Origin: Streptomyces beigongshangae
Lineage (GTDB): Bacteria > Actinomycetota > Actinomycetes > Streptomycetales > Streptomycetaceae
NCBI RefSeq assembly: GCF_019710745.1
Contig: NZ_JAHKJW010000003.1
Coordinates: 213,754-277,753 of the forward strand
Direction of reading: 5' to 3'
Length of the DNA stretch: 64,000 bases
In this document: positions 16,265 to 25,460 of the stretch, piece by piece
How the letters are laid out: each line of letters opens with the position of its first letter
Position numbering within the stretch: position 1 is the first letter of the stretch
The notes under the pieces: generated by a model
Databases searched by the model: none
Seen by the model: only the letters and a program-made list of their open reading frames with translations
What the model was told of the DNA's origin: nothing
Made by a program: the position numbers and the translations under genes

Positions 16265-17104
16265 TTACTTGCCGGAGCCGAGCTCGATCGGCACGCCGAC
16301 GAGGGAGCCGTACTCGGTCCACGAGCCGTCGTAGTTCTTGACGTTCTCGACGCCGAGCAGCTCGTGCAGCACGAACCAGGTCAGCGCGGAGCGCTCACCG
16401 ATGCGGCACAGGGCGATGGTGTCCTTCGACAGGTCGACCTGCTCGTCCTCGTAGAGGGCCTTCAGCTCCTCGTCGGACTTGAAGGTGCCGTCGTCGTTGG
16501 CGTTCTTCGACCACGGGATGTTGCGCGAGGTCGGCACGTGGCCGGGGCGCTGCGACTGCTCCTGCGGCAGGTGCGCGGGGGCGAGCAGCTTGCCGCTGAA
16601 CTCGTCGGGCGACCGGACGTCGACGATGTTCAGGTTGCCGATCGCGGCGACGACGTCGTCGCGGAAGGCGCGGATCGCCTTGTTCTGCGGCTTGGCCCTG
16701 TACTCGGTCCTCGGGCGGGTCGGGACCTCCTCGACCAGGTCGCGGGAGTCGAGCTCCCACTTCTTGCGGCCGCCGTCGAGCAGCTTGACGTTCTCGTGGC
16801 CGTACAGCTTGAAGTACCAGTAGGCGTAGGACGCGAACCAGTTGTTGTTGCCGCCGTAGAGCACGACGAGGGTGTCGTTGGCGATGCCCTTCTCCGACAG
16901 GAGCTTCTCGAAGCCCTCCTGGTCGATGAAGTCACGGCGGACCGGGTCCTGGAGGTCCTTGGTCCAGTCGATCCGGATGGCGTTCCGGATGTGGTTCTTG
17001 TCGTACGCGGACGTGTCCTCGTCGACCTCGACGACGGCCACGTCCGGGTCGTCCAGGTGCTCCTGGACCCAGTCTGCGTCTACCAGGACGTCACTACGGC
17101 TCAT
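16265..17104 (-). CDS. Thiosulfate sulfurtransferase (tandem rhodanese, CysA/SseA type)
   Basis: The 279-residue protein has two rhodanese domains: an inactive one (VLVDADWVQEHLDD to KLLDGGRKKW) and an active one with Cys233 in the loop ALCRIGERSALTWF. The CRxGERS loop is typical of thiosulfate sulfurtransferases. The ATG at 17104 follows GGAGGAGAAC. Upstream is a cysteine-bearing leader peptide gene; downstream is DUF1416. Expression is probably tied to cysteine or sulfur supply. Confidence 0.93.
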   Translation of the reverse strand: MSRSDVLVDADWVQEHLDDPDVAVVEVDEDTSAYDKNHIRNAIRIDWTKDLQDPVRRDFIDQEGFEKLLSEKGIANDTLVVLYGGNNNWFASYAYWYFKLYGHENVKLLDGGRKKWELDSRDLVEEVPTRPRTEYRAKPQNKAIRAFRDDVVAAIGNLNIVDVRSPDEFSGKLLAPAHLPQEQSQRPGHVPTSRNIPWSKNANDDGTFKSDEELKALYEDEQVDLSKDTIALCRIGERSALTWFVLHELLGVENVKNYDGSWTEYGSLVGVPIELGSGK

Positions 17105-17295
17105 GCTCGTTCTCCTCCGGGGCAGGTGCGGCGGGGCGGTGCGTCGGTGCGGGGTGCGGGTGCGGAAGGCGGGTGCGAGGTGCGGGTACGCGGTACGCGG
17201 GCGGCGGTCGTCGCCGCTCGGCGCGCACGTGGCGCGGGGGCGGCCCTGACAGGAAGGTCGAAGGGCCCGGCTCGCGGAAGGACGGATGTCCCCGC

Positions 17296-17403
17296 TCAGA
17301 AAGTGCGACAGAGCATGGCGGCGACGCGGCACAGGTCCACTGCCCGCCGCTTCGTGAGGTCCGCCTGTCCCCCGGGTCGGAGGACGCTCAATTTGCCCTG
17401 CAT
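17296..17403 (-). CDS. 35-residue putative leader peptide of the sulfurtransferase operon
   Basis: An ATG at 17403 starts a 35-codon frame ending at TGA 17298-17296, 191 bp upstream of the sulfurtransferase. The product has LSVLRPGGQADLTKRRAVD and then LCRVAAMLCRTF, with two LCR motifs at the C-terminus. Short peptides of this form precede sulfur and cysteine genes in Streptomyces and are proposed to sense charged tRNA-Cys during translation. TACGAT 7 nt upstream suggests that the leader ORF itself is leaderless. Confidence 0.75.
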   Translation of the reverse strand: MQGKLSVLRPGGQADLTKRRAVDLCRVAAMLCRTF

Positions 17404-17639
17404 GGTGTCGATCGTAAGGAGGGGCGGGCGGGCGTGTCACCGGCATGTCGGATCGTGAGACACGATCGTCCGCAATGTGGGACACGAGCCGGGGGTGGAG
17501 GGCCGGCGACCAGACATCACGCGCCCTCCGGGCCCCGCGGGCACCGGTACGCCGCTTGCGCATCTACGGTGCGGACGGACCGTCTCGCCTTTCGGACGGC
17601 CGCCGCATGGTCGCCGATGCCCGCCGTCGGGCGGGGCTC

Positions 17640-18401
17640 CTACCCGGCGAGGTCGACGTCCGAACCCTTCACGTCGATGTCGACGCCCTTGTCGGCGGCC
17701 CGGACCCTGTCGAGCTCGATACCGCCCGGCAGTCCGTCGACGACCTGCTTGATGTCGGTGATCGTGCGGACCTTGTCCTCGGCGAGCTGCACGCCCAGGT
17801 TGGGCAGGGAGTCCGCCTGCACCTCGACGGTGTCGCCCTTGACGCTGACCGAGCTGAGCACGGAGACCGGCTGGGGGAGCTTCCGGCCGAGCACGGTGGC
17901 CTCCACCTCGACCTTGATCTTGCCGTTGCCGCCGTCGGAGAGGCCGACCACCTGGGCGGTGACGCCGGTCGCGACCTCCACGGGCTCGGCCTTGGCCGCC
18001 TTGAGGAGCTCGGCGTAGGAGATCGTCGCCGTGCCGGTGGCGGAGGCGGCCTTCGCCGAGCTGAAGCCGTTGGAGAACGCGACGCCCCGCATATGGGCGG
18101 TGAGGTCGTCGATGAGGATCTTGTCGGGCGTGTTGCCGGCGTCCGTGCCGGTCGTGGCGCCGCTCGTGTCGGCCTCGTAGTCCTTGATGCCGACCTCGAC
18201 CTCGTCCAGTTCACCGCCGGCGACCTGGGTGAGGAAGGGGAAGCCCTTGATCGACACATTCGGGGTGGTGGTCAGGCCCTCGTTGGTCCTCAGCCTGTCC
18301 GCCGTCTCGTCCTCGGCGAAGCCGACGGCCACGCGGTCGGCGATGACGAAGAGTCCACCCAGGACGACGGTCACGATCAGAAGTATTCGCAGTGCTCGCA
18401 T
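17640..18401 (-). CDS. DUF2993 (LmeA-like) exported protein
   Basis: The 253-residue protein starts with a signal anchor (RILLIVTVVLGGLFVIADRVAV) and then shows the DUF2993 pattern: SIKGFPFLTQVAGGELDEVEV, FSNGFSSAKAASATGTATISY and GLPGGIELDRVRAADKG. The family includes mycobacterial LmeA, a periplasmic mannosyltransferase or lipid-binding protein of LAM synthesis; function here is unassigned. The ATG at 18401 follows CGGAGAC. Confidence 0.88.
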   Translation of the reverse strand: MRALRILLIVTVVLGGLFVIADRVAVGFAEDETADRLRTNEGLTTTPNVSIKGFPFLTQVAGGELDEVEVGIKDYEADTSGATTGTDAGNTPDKILIDDLTAHMRGVAFSNGFSSAKAASATGTATISYAELLKAAKAEPVEVATGVTAQVVGLSDGGNGKIKVEVEATVLGRKLPQPVSVLSSVSVKGDTVEVQADSLPNLGVQLAEDKVRTITDIKQVVDGLPGGIELDRVRAADKGVDIDVKGSDVDLAG

Positions 18402-18527
18402 GTCTCCGTGTTCCCCACCTCGGCGGTCCTCTGTGCGCGAGGGTAACCCGGGGCGGGGGTTCCGGCCGGGAGACCGGGTTGTTGTGGATCAGCTGTGACA
18501 GGGGGTGTCCCCCGGGCAGGTGGGACG

Positions 18528-19880
18528 TCAGGCCAGCGCCCGGCCCAGCAGGTAGACCGCCGGGGCCGCCGCCGCCAGGGGCAGCGCCACTCCCGCAGTG
18601 AAGTGGACGAACCTCGACGGGTAGTCGTAGCCGGCGACCCGGTGGCCGACCAGCGCGCAGACCCCCGCTCCCGCCCCCAGGACCGCTCCGCCTGCGCCCA
18701 GACCGGTCAGCGCGCCCGCGCCGATCCCCGCTCCCGCCGCCACGAGCACCGCGACCACCACCGACGCCGCCGTCGGCAGCGGGAGCGCCCTTGCCAGGAC
18801 CGCCGCCGCGACCGCCACCCCGCCGACGGTCACCGCGTCCGGCTCCGCCCCCAGGTGCCCCGTCGCGATGATGGCCAGCGCCGCCGAGACGACCGTGGCC
18901 GTCAGGCCGTACATCCGCTCGTCGGGTTCGGCGTGACTGCGCAGCTGGAGCACCAGGGTCAGCAGGACCCAGACGCCGAGGGTGCCGAGGATCGCGGCGG
19001 GGGCGTTCTCCCGCCCGGCCGCGAGCAGGGCCACGTCCGAGACGAGCGCGCCCGCGAAGGCGAGCACGATGCCCTGCCGGGCGGGCCACATGCCGTTCAG
19101 CCGGAACCAGCCCGCCGCGGTCACCGCCTGCAGGATCACCAGCGGTACGACCAGGGCGTACTGGCCGAGCGCCGCCCCGCCGGCGAGCAGCAGTCCGAGG
19201 ACCGCCGTCAGCGCGGCCGGCTGTCCGCCGGGCTCGATGATCGGCGAACGCCCCTCCGCACGGGCCCGCTGGGCATCGGTGATCCGCGCGTTCCCGGTGA
19301 CCGTGGCGGGACCGTAGCCGGATCCCGCGCCGGAACCGGATCCCGCGCCCGGACCCGATCCGGGACCCGGACCGCCGGCTCCGGCTGCGGCTCCGGCTCC
19401 GGCTGCGGAAGGAACAGCGGCCCCGCCCGCGGCCCCCTGCCGCTGTGGCTGCTGCTGTCCCCAGCCCGTCGGCTGCGGCATCGGCTGCCCCGTGACCCCG
19501 TACTGAGGCGCGTACGGTCGCTGCGGCTGCTGCGGTGCCCCGTACGACGGCCCGCCCGGCCCCTGCTGCGGCAGGTACGCCGTCTCCGCGGCCGATGCGG
19601 CCGGTGCGACCGGCGGCTGGACCTGGGTCTCCCAGGTCTGGCCCTCCCACCGCTGGGTGTACTGCTGCTGCGCGGCGGCCTCGTCGTACTGCTGCTGGTG
19701 CTGCTGGTGCTGCCCGGGCCACCCGGACGCCGCCTGCTGCTGCTGTTGCTGTTGGTACTGCTGCTGTTGCTGGTACTGCTGCTGTTGCTGTTGCTGCTGG
19801 TACGGGTCGTAGCCCTCGTACGGCTCGTCGTACGCGTGGTACGAGCCGTCGTGCTGTCCCTCGTACGGCTGGTTGCTCAT
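18528..19880 (-). CDS. Q-rich membrane protein
   Basis: The 450-residue protein has two parts. The first 215 residues are disordered: poly-Gln stretches (about 29-55), then Pro/Gln/Gly/Ala-rich DNA-repeat-encoded sequence (GAGAAAGAGGPGPGSGPG). The rest is hydrophobic with about 10 membrane helices (ALTAVLGLLLAGGAAL to LPLAAAAPAVYLLG). No family is recognised. It follows the MoaD/ThiS-like gene by 7 bp and is probably translated with it ([16 protein letters not shown]). Poly-Gln length is likely variable among strains. Confidence 0.8.
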   Translation of the reverse strand: MSNQPYEGQHDGSYHAYDEPYEGYDPYQQQQQQQQYQQQQQYQQQQQQQAASGWPGQHQQHQQQYDEAAAQQQYTQRWEGQTWETQVQPPVAPAASAAETAYLPQQGPGGPSYGAPQQPQRPYAPQYGVTGQPMPQPTGWGQQQPQRQGAAGGAAVPSAAGAGAAAGAGGPGPGSGPGAGSGSGAGSGYGPATVTGNARITDAQRARAEGRSPIIEPGGQPAALTAVLGLLLAGGAALGQYALVVPLVILQAVTAAGWFRLNGMWPARQGIVLAFAGALVSDVALLAAGRENAPAAILGTLGVWVLLTLVLQLRSHAEPDERMYGLTATVVSAALAIIATGHLGAEPDAVTVGGVAVAAAVLARALPLPTAASVVVAVLVAAGAGIGAGALTGLGAGGAVLGAGAGVCALVGHRVAGYDYPSRFVHFTAGVALPLAAAAPAVYLLGRALA

Positions 19881-19887
19881 GGTCCCG

Positions 19888-20142
19888 TCACCCTCCTGCG
19901 AACGGCGGGAGCACCTCGACCGTGCCGCCCTCGGCCAGCCGTACCGTCTCATGCCCGCGGGTACCCACGGGATCGCCGTCGACGAGGAACGAGCATCGCC
20001 GCAGGACCCGGACGAGTTCGCCGGGGTGTCGCTCGCGCGCCGCGTCGAGTGCCTGCGCGAGGGTCTCCGCCTCGTACGGCTCCTCTGCGACGCCTGCCGC
20101 GGCCTTGGCGGCGGCCCAGTAACGCACCGTGCCCTTTGCCAT
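19888..20142 (-). CDS. MoaD/ThiS-family small sulfur-carrier protein
   Basis: The 84-residue ubiquitin-like protein has VRYWAAAKAAAG at its start and ends VRLAEGGTVEVLPPFAGG; the terminal Gly-Gly is the thiocarboxylation site of sulfur carriers. LVDGDPVGTRGHETVRLAEGG is the MoaD/ThiS-like hairpin. No moaE, thiG or E1-like gene is adjacent, so its partner enzyme is unknown. ATG 20142 follows GAGGAACC. Confidence 0.85.
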   Translation of the reverse strand: MAKGTVRYWAAAKAAAGVAEEPYEAETLAQALDAARERHPGELVRVLRRCSFLVDGDPVGTRGHETVRLAEGGTVEVLPPFAGG

Positions 20143-20191
20143 CTGGTTCCTCGATCAACGGTGAAGAAAACGGGTGACGGACACCGCAAGG

Positions 20192-21187
20192 CTAGGCCCT
20201 GCCGTCGCGTCCGCTCCCCCGGCCTCCGGCCTGAGGCGCCTTCTGCCGGGCGGCCCACTCCCCGATGCGGGTCAGCAGCTCGTCGCCCGCCGCGTTCTCG
20301 GCGTGGCCCATGCCCGGCTCCAGCCACAGTTCCGCGTGCCCGCCGGAGGCGGCGGCCAGCATCCGCGGATGGTCGACGGGGAAATAGCCGTCCCGGTCGC
20401 CATGGACGATCAGCAGCGGGGTGGGCGCGATCAGGGGGACCGACTCCACCGGGGAGGAGGGGACCGGGTCCCAGTGCCGGTGGTGGATGCGGGTGCGCAG
20501 ACCGTAGCGGCCCACCGCGCGGCCCACCGGCCGCGTTACCAGCCAGTGCAGGCGGCGCATAGGGGCTGTGCCCCGGTAGTACCAGCGGGCGGGTGCGCTG
20601 ACCGAAACCACCGCGTCGGAATGCGCCCCTGTGCGCCCCTCTTGCTCCTCCTCGCTGCGCGGGTGCAGGGCCGCGTGCCGGAGCACCACCGAGCCGCCCA
20701 TGGAGAACCCGACGGTGACCACGCGCGTGTGACCGAGCTCTCGCGCCCACCGCACCGCCGCCGCCAGGTCGAGCACCTCACGGTCACCGACCGTGGAGTG
20801 GCCGCCGGAGGCGCCGTGGCCGCGGAAGGAGAAGGTGACCACCGCCGCGTACCGCGCGAAGGCGGTCGCCGCCCGGCGGACGTGCGGGCGCTCCAGGTCA
20901 CCGGTGAAGCCGTGCGCCAGGACCATGACCAGGTCTTCGGAGACCAGGTCTTCGGAGGTGTCCGGGGTGCCGGGGGTCCCGGACGGACCGGACGGGCCGG
21001 GGGCGCCGGACGCGCTCGTCCGGGGGCGGTACGCGGCGTCGATCGCGACCCCGTCGGCGGTGCGCAGGAATCTCCGCGACGCCCCCCGCGGGGGCCTTCC
21101 GGCCGCACCATCTGTACATCCACCCGCCGTCCCGGGTTCCGGACGAAGGAAAGATCGCGTCACATGACCTGCCGGACCTCGGTTCAT
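20192..21187 (-). CDS. Alpha/beta hydrolase
   Basis: The 331-residue protein has HGFTGDLERP (oxyanion region), FRGHGASGG, nucleophile elbow GFSMGG and late VHGDRDGYFPVD and GMGHAENA supplying the Asp and His of the triad. It resembles lysophospholipase-like serine hydrolases. The ATG at 21187 is chosen because a CACAAT box lies 7 nt upstream; the upstream frame to 21280 overlaps the glnR leader. Residues 65-80 are a GPSGPSGTPGTP repeat. It is divergent from glnR. Confidence 0.87.
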   Translation of the reverse strand: MNRGPAGHVTRSFLRPEPGTAGGCTDGAAGRPPRGASRRFLRTADGVAIDAAYRPRTSASGAPGPSGPSGTPGTPDTSEDLVSEDLVMVLAHGFTGDLERPHVRRAATAFARYAAVVTFSFRGHGASGGHSTVGDREVLDLAAAVRWARELGHTRVVTVGFSMGGSVVLRHAALHPRSEEEQEGRTGAHSDAVVSVSAPARWYYRGTAPMRRLHWLVTRPVGRAVGRYGLRTRIHHRHWDPVPSSPVESVPLIAPTPLLIVHGDRDGYFPVDHPRMLAAASGGHAELWLEPGMGHAENAAGDELLTRIGEWAARQKAPQAGGRGSGRDGRA

Positions 21188-21209
21188 GTGGGTTATTGTG
21201 CTGGGCAGA

Positions 21210-21241
21210 GGACTCGGGCAGTGAAGCCCCCGAGTCCTTTT
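21210..21241 (+). terminator. Rho-independent-like hairpin in the glnR leader region
   Basis: GGACTCGGG (21210-21218) pairs with CCCGAGTCC (21229-21237) and is followed by TTTT. It lies 158 bp before glnR and just downstream of the divergent hydrolase start, so it could be an attenuator, the end of a small RNA, or a barrier between divergent promoters. Confidence 0.75.
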
Positions 21242-21345
21242 GCGCTTTCTGGAGCGTTGTATACGAACTCCGTGTACCAACGCTGTATGCGGCGTCGAGC
21301 AGTGCCGAAAACGTCCTCGCAGGGACCGAGGAGGAACCAGACGTT

Positions 21346-21402
21346 ATGGGCGAGCGAACCGTGCGTGACCGTATGACGACCCAGGCAGGTGGGGTGCGAT
21401 GA
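21346..21402 (+). CDS. 18-residue upstream ORF overlapping the glnR start
   Basis: ATG at 21346 follows GAGGAGGAACC with 6-nt spacing, stronger than the site before glnR. Its TGA overlaps the glnR ATG as ATGA (21399-21402). The peptide is [18 protein letters not shown]. Such overlap couples translation, so glnR output may depend on this leader. It could also be chance, as no homology can be tested here. Confidence 0.5.
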   Translation: MGERTVRDRMTTQAGGVR

Positions 21403-22220
21403 GCTCTCTGCTTCTCCTTACCAACGCCCTCCAGCCGTCGACGGAGGTGCTCCCCGCCCTCGGCCTGCTGCTGCACAACGTGCGCGTGGCTCCGGCGGAG
21501 GGGCCCGCTCTCGTCGACACCCCCGGTGCCGACGTCATCCTCATCGACGGCCGCCGTGACCTGCCGCAGGTCCGCAGCCTGTGTCAGCTGCTGCGCTCCA
21601 CCGGCCCCGGCTGTCCGCTCGTCCTCGTCGTGACGGAGGGCGGCCTCGCGGCCGTCACCGCCGACTGGGGCATCGACGACGTGCTGCTGGACACCGCGGG
21701 CCCGGCCGAGGTCGAGGCGCGGCTGCGGCTGGCCATGGGCCGCCAGCAGATCGTCAACGACGACTCCCCCATGGAGATCCGCAACGGCGACCTCTCCGTG
21801 GACGAGGCCACCTACAGCGCCCGGCTCAAGGGCCGGGTCCTGGACCTGACCTTCAAGGAGTTCGAGCTCCTCAAGTACCTCGCCCAGCACCCGGGCCGCG
21901 TCTTCACCCGCGCCCAGCTGCTGCAGGAGGTCTGGGGCTACGACTACTTCGGCGGTACGCGGACCGTCGACGTCCATGTGCGGCGGCTGCGCGCGAAGCT
22001 CGGCCCCGAGCACGAGTCGCTGATCGGGACCGTCCGGAACGTCGGTTACCGGTTCGTCACCCCGGAGAAGGCGGACCGGGCGGCCGGCGCCGAGCCGAAG
22101 ACCGCGCGGCCAAAGGCGGCGGATGCGGACGAGACGGTGCACCTCGACACCGTCGGCGCCGGGACGCCGTCGGCGAAGGGCCGGGAAGCGCGGGAAGAGG
22201 CCGTACGACCTGCCCGGTGA
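21399..22220 (+). CDS. glnR: GlnR, global nitrogen regulator
   Basis: The 273-residue OmpR-type orphan regulator has an atypical receiver ([20 protein letters not shown], Asp50 in [10 protein letters not shown] but without the usual acidic pocket) and a C-terminal winged helix ([51 protein letters not shown]). The sequence matches Streptomyces GlnR closely as I recall it. GlnR acts as a phosphorylation-independent dimer controlling glnA, amtB-glnK and other nitrogen genes. The Lys/Ala/Glu-rich C-terminal tail of about 45 residues is disordered. No sensor kinase is adjacent. Confidence 0.95.
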   Translation: MSSLLLLTNALQPSTEVLPALGLLLHNVRVAPAEGPALVDTPGADVILIDGRRDLPQVRSLCQLLRSTGPGCPLVLVVTEGGLAAVTADWGIDDVLLDTAGPAEVEARLRLAMGRQQIVNDDSPMEIRNGDLSVDEATYSARLKGRVLDLTFKEFELLKYLAQHPGRVFTRAQLLQEVWGYDYFGGTRTVDVHVRRLRAKLGPEHESLIGTVRNVGYRFVTPEKADRAAGAEPKTARPKAADADETVHLDTVGAGTPSAKGREAREEAVRPAR

Positions 22221-22234
22221 CAGGTCCATCCGCG

Positions 22235-22240
22235 TAGACT
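22235..22240 (+). promoter_or_regulatory. -10 hexamer TAGACT of the LacI gene
   Basis: TAGACT ends 6 nt before the GTG at 22247, again a leaderless arrangement. Confidence 0.5.
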
Positions 22241-22246
22241 CCGCGC

Positions 22247-23272
22247 GTGGCCAAGGTGACTCGGGATGACGTCGCGCGACTGGCGGGGACTTCGACCGCC
22301 GTCGTCAGCTATGTCATCAACAACGGACCCCGGCCGGTCGCCCCGGCCACGCGCGAGCGTGTACTCGCCGCGATCAAGGAGCTGGGGTACCGGCCCGACC
22401 GGGTCGCCCAGGCCATGGCGTCGCGGCGTACGGACCTCATAGGTCTGATCGTGCCGGACGCGCGCCAGCCCTTCTTCGGGGAGATGGCGCACGCGGTCGA
22501 ACAGGCCGCGTCCGAGCGCGGGAAGATGGTGCTGGTCGGCAACTCCGACTACATCGGGGAGCGCGAGGTCCACTATCTGCGGGCCTTCCTCGGCATGCGG
22601 GTCTCGGGGCTCATCCTCGTCAGCCACGCGCTGAACGACCTGGCCGCCGCCGAGATCGAGGCGTGGGACGCCCGGGTGGTGCTGCTGCACGAGCGGCCCG
22701 AGGCGATCGACGACGTCGCGGTCGTCACGGACGACGTGGGCGGCGCGCAGCTCGCCACCCGGCACCTCCTGGAGCACGGCCACGCGTACGTCGCCTGTCT
22801 CGGCGGTGTCGCGGAGACCCCCACCGTCGGCGACCCGGTCTCCGACCACGTCGCGGGGTGGCGGCGGGCGATGGAGGAGGCCGGGCGCCCGACGGAGGGC
22901 CGCCTCTTCGAGGCGCTGTACAACCGGTACGACGCGTACAAGGTGGGTCTTGAGCTGCTGGCGGGGCCGGACCGGCCGCCGGCGATCTTCTGCTCGACCG
23001 ACGACCAGGCGATCGGGGTGCTGCGGGCCGCCCGTGAACTGCGGATCGACGTGCCGGGGGAGCTGGCCGTCGCCGGGTTCGACGACATCAAGGAGGCGGC
23101 GCTGACCGATCCGCCGCTGACCACGATCGCGAGCGACCGGTCCGCGATGGCCCGCGCGGCCGTCGATCTCGTGCTCGACGACGGGCTGCGGGTGGCCGGG
23201 GCCCGGCGGGAGCGGCTGAAGTTGTTCCCGTCTTCTCTGGTGGTCCGGCGCAGCTGCGGTTGTCAGGCGTGA
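22247..23272 (+). CDS. LacI-family transcriptional regulator
   Basis: The 341-residue protein has an N-terminal LacI HTH ([21 protein letters not shown], with hinge [15 protein letters not shown]) and a periplasmic-binding-like sugar domain ([43 protein letters not shown]). GTG start fits a leaderless mRNA. There is no adjacent sugar transporter or enzyme, so the regulon and ligand are unknown. A C-terminal Cys-Gly-Cys (RRSCGCQA) is typical of some actinobacterial members. Confidence 0.92.
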   Translation: MAKVTRDDVARLAGTSTAVVSYVINNGPRPVAPATRERVLAAIKELGYRPDRVAQAMASRRTDLIGLIVPDARQPFFGEMAHAVEQAASERGKMVLVGNSDYIGEREVHYLRAFLGMRVSGLILVSHALNDLAAAEIEAWDARVVLLHERPEAIDDVAVVTDDVGGAQLATRHLLEHGHAYVACLGGVAETPTVGDPVSDHVAGWRRAMEEAGRPTEGRLFEALYNRYDAYKVGLELLAGPDRPPAIFCSTDDQAIGVLRAARELRIDVPGELAVAGFDDIKEAALTDPPLTTIASDRSAMARAAVDLVLDDGLRVAGARRERLKLFPSSLVVRRSCGCQA

Positions 23273-23428
23273 CCGGGGCTGCTGGGCGCGCCTGACCCTG
23301 CGGGTGCGCCGTGGTCGACCGCGCGGCTGCCCGCGCCCCTGAAGAGCCTGAGGAGCAGGTCCGCCCGGGATCGACGTGCGCGGACGGCCCCCGCCGGGCA
23401 GCGGGAGCCGTCGCGTGTCACTGCCCGA

Positions 23429-25189
23429 CTAGAACAGCAGGTTGTACTGGTTGAAGCCGGTGCCGAGGCTCGTGCGGGCCGCGAACAGGTCCGTGCTCGC
23501 CTTGTTCGTGCCCTTGTGGAGCCACAGCGTGCCGCCCGAGTCGCGGGTCATGACATCGGCGATGCCGTCACCCGTCACGTCGCCGCTGGAGACGTACGAC
23601 GTGAAGTTCCAGCCGGTACGCGCCTTGATCCGGGCCGACCAGGGGGTCTTCTCCTTGCCCGTGCCGCGGTAGAGCCACAGCGTGCCGTCCGTGGAGCGGA
23701 CGAGGAGGTCGGGCTTGCCGTCGCCGGAGAGGTCGCCGTGGCCGAAGATCTTCACGTTCTTCCAGGAGCCGCTGACGACCTTGACCTTGCCGTAGAACTC
23801 GCCGTTGCCCCGGCCCGGGTAGAGGTAGACCGAGCCGTCGGCGTCCGCCGCGACCAGGTCCGGACGTGCGTCGCCCGTCATGTCGCCGGGGATCGCGTAC
23901 GACTTGTAGCCGCCCCAGACCGAGCCGACCTGCATCCAGGCCCAGTCGCCGACCGCGTGGTCCATGTAGCTGCGGTACAGCTTGCCGTCGGTCTTGTCGC
24001 GGATGATCAGGTCCTGGTAGTAGTCCCGGTCCAGGTCGGCCTGGAGGGCCCAGGTCGCGTTCTGCCAGTCGGCGCCCCGGTAGGCGCGCTGCGCGAGCGA
24101 GGTGCCCTTGCTGCTCTGCTGGAAGAGGCCGCCGGAGGGCGTACGCGCGAGCAGGTCGGCGCGGCCGTCGTACGACAGGTCGGTGTCGTCGATGCGCGGC
24201 TGGGCCGCCCAGGTGTACGAGCTGACCTTGGTGAAGACCGGGTAGGCGCCCTTGGCCGTGCAGCCCGCGACGCCCCAGGAGACGATGCCGACGATCTTGT
24301 TGCCGACGACCAGCGGGCCGCCCGAGTCGCCGTTGCAGGGGCTGTTGGTGCCCTGGTCGGCGCCGGTCGCGGGGGTGCCCGCGCAGGCCATCGAGCCGGC
24401 GGCGAAGTAGTCCTCGCCGAGGACCGACGCCATCGCGCTGTCGCAGGTCGCGTCGGCGACCAGCGGCAGGCTCGCCTTCTTCAGCTTGGTCGACGGGGCG
24501 GCGTCCTCGGCCCCCGAGGTCAGGCCCCAGCCGTAGACGGTGCCGGTGGTGCCGGGCTTGTAGAGCGCGCTGTCGTCGGACGCGGCCAGGCGCAGGGTCG
24601 GCCGGTCCAGCAGCGGGCGGTCCAGGGTCAGGACCGCGATGTCGTTCTGGGTGGTGTCGGCGTTGTAGCGCGGGTGGGTCCACTGGCGGAACACGCCCGC
24701 CGGGGTGCCGGTCGCGTAGTCGTCGAGGTCGGTGGTGCCGGCCAGGACCGCGCCGTTGCCCACCCAGTCCAGGCCCGCGACGCAGTGCGCGGCGGTGAGG
24801 ACCTTGTTCGGGGCGACCAGGGTGCCGCCGCAGAAGTAACCCTCGTCGGTCGCCGGGTCGTAGTAGCCGAGCTGGACCATCCACGGAGCGCCGGCGATCG
24901 TGGTCTGGCTGCCGCCGATGATGAACGGGGACTTGCTGGGCGAGGCGTCGTCCGGGGTCTCGCCGGTCGCCCGCGCGGCGCCGACGACGCGGTCGCGCAG
25001 TTCCTTCGCCGAGGCGGTCGGTTCCGCGGGCTGCGCGAGGCCCGTGTCGGGCAGGCCCCCGGCGGGGTCGTCCGCGGCGGTCGCGGGCTGGGCCGCGAGG
25101 ACGCCGGCGCAACTCAGCGCCAGCGCGAGGGCGGCCGCGGGGAACGCCCTGGCAGGACGTCTCCAACGGCTGCGCTTGGCAGGTATCAC
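23429..25189 (-). CDS. Secreted trypsin-like serine protease with FG-GAP/VCBS repeats
   Basis: The 586-residue protein has a signal peptide (RRPARAFPAAALALALSCAGVLAAQPATAA, residues 11-40) and a propeptide to about 89. The S1 domain begins IIGG (90) with His135 in LTAAHCV, Asp183 in NDIAVL and Ser289 in NGDSGGP. Residues 335-586 form a beta-propeller-like series of about five repeats (for example RADLLARTPSGGLF, PDLLVRSTDGTLWLY, ADVMTRDSGGTLWLH). This pairing suggests a protease that binds an extracellular polymer. GTG 25189 follows CAGGAGACC. Confidence 0.92.
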   Translation of the reverse strand: MIPAKRSRWRRPARAFPAAALALALSCAGVLAAQPATAADDPAGGLPDTGLAQPAEPTASAKELRDRVVGAARATGETPDDASPSKSPFIIGGSQTTIAGAPWMVQLGYYDPATDEGYFCGGTLVAPNKVLTAAHCVAGLDWVGNGAVLAGTTDLDDYATGTPAGVFRQWTHPRYNADTTQNDIAVLTLDRPLLDRPTLRLAASDDSALYKPGTTGTVYGWGLTSGAEDAAPSTKLKKASLPLVADATCDSAMASVLGEDYFAAGSMACAGTPATGADQGTNSPCNGDSGGPLVVGNKIVGIVSWGVAGCTAKGAYPVFTKVSSYTWAAQPRIDDTDLSYDGRADLLARTPSGGLFQQSSKGTSLAQRAYRGADWQNATWALQADLDRDYYQDLIIRDKTDGKLYRSYMDHAVGDWAWMQVGSVWGGYKSYAIPGDMTGDARPDLVAADADGSVYLYPGRGNGEFYGKVKVVSGSWKNVKIFGHGDLSGDGKPDLLVRSTDGTLWLYRGTGKEKTPWSARIKARTGWNFTSYVSSGDVTGDGIADVMTRDSGGTLWLHKGTNKASTDLFAARTSLGTGFNQYNLLF

Positions 25190-25460
25190 TCAGGTCTCCT
25201 GAAGTGGTGATGTGTCGTGAACCCACCAAGAATGCGGCTCGCAAACCCCTTCGCACACACGCTTCACAGCAGACCGACAAGTGTTCGTCCGCCGCTTCTC
25301 CCACATCACCGTGCGGCAACCGCCCGTTTCCCGGCCGCAGCGGACCCGAGCCTCCGCACACGGTGGCCCCGGCCGTCCTTATATCGGGCATACGAGGTTC
25401 TGTCGGGCTTCTCAGCGAGCACTCAGGGAGCTCTCATCAGCGGGCGGCAAAGTCCGACCC

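Noticed and set aside
16265..17563. Longer sulfurtransferase frame starting at 17563
   Set aside because: The family start with a GGAGGAGAAC ribosome site is at 17104, and the extension covers the leader peptide gene.
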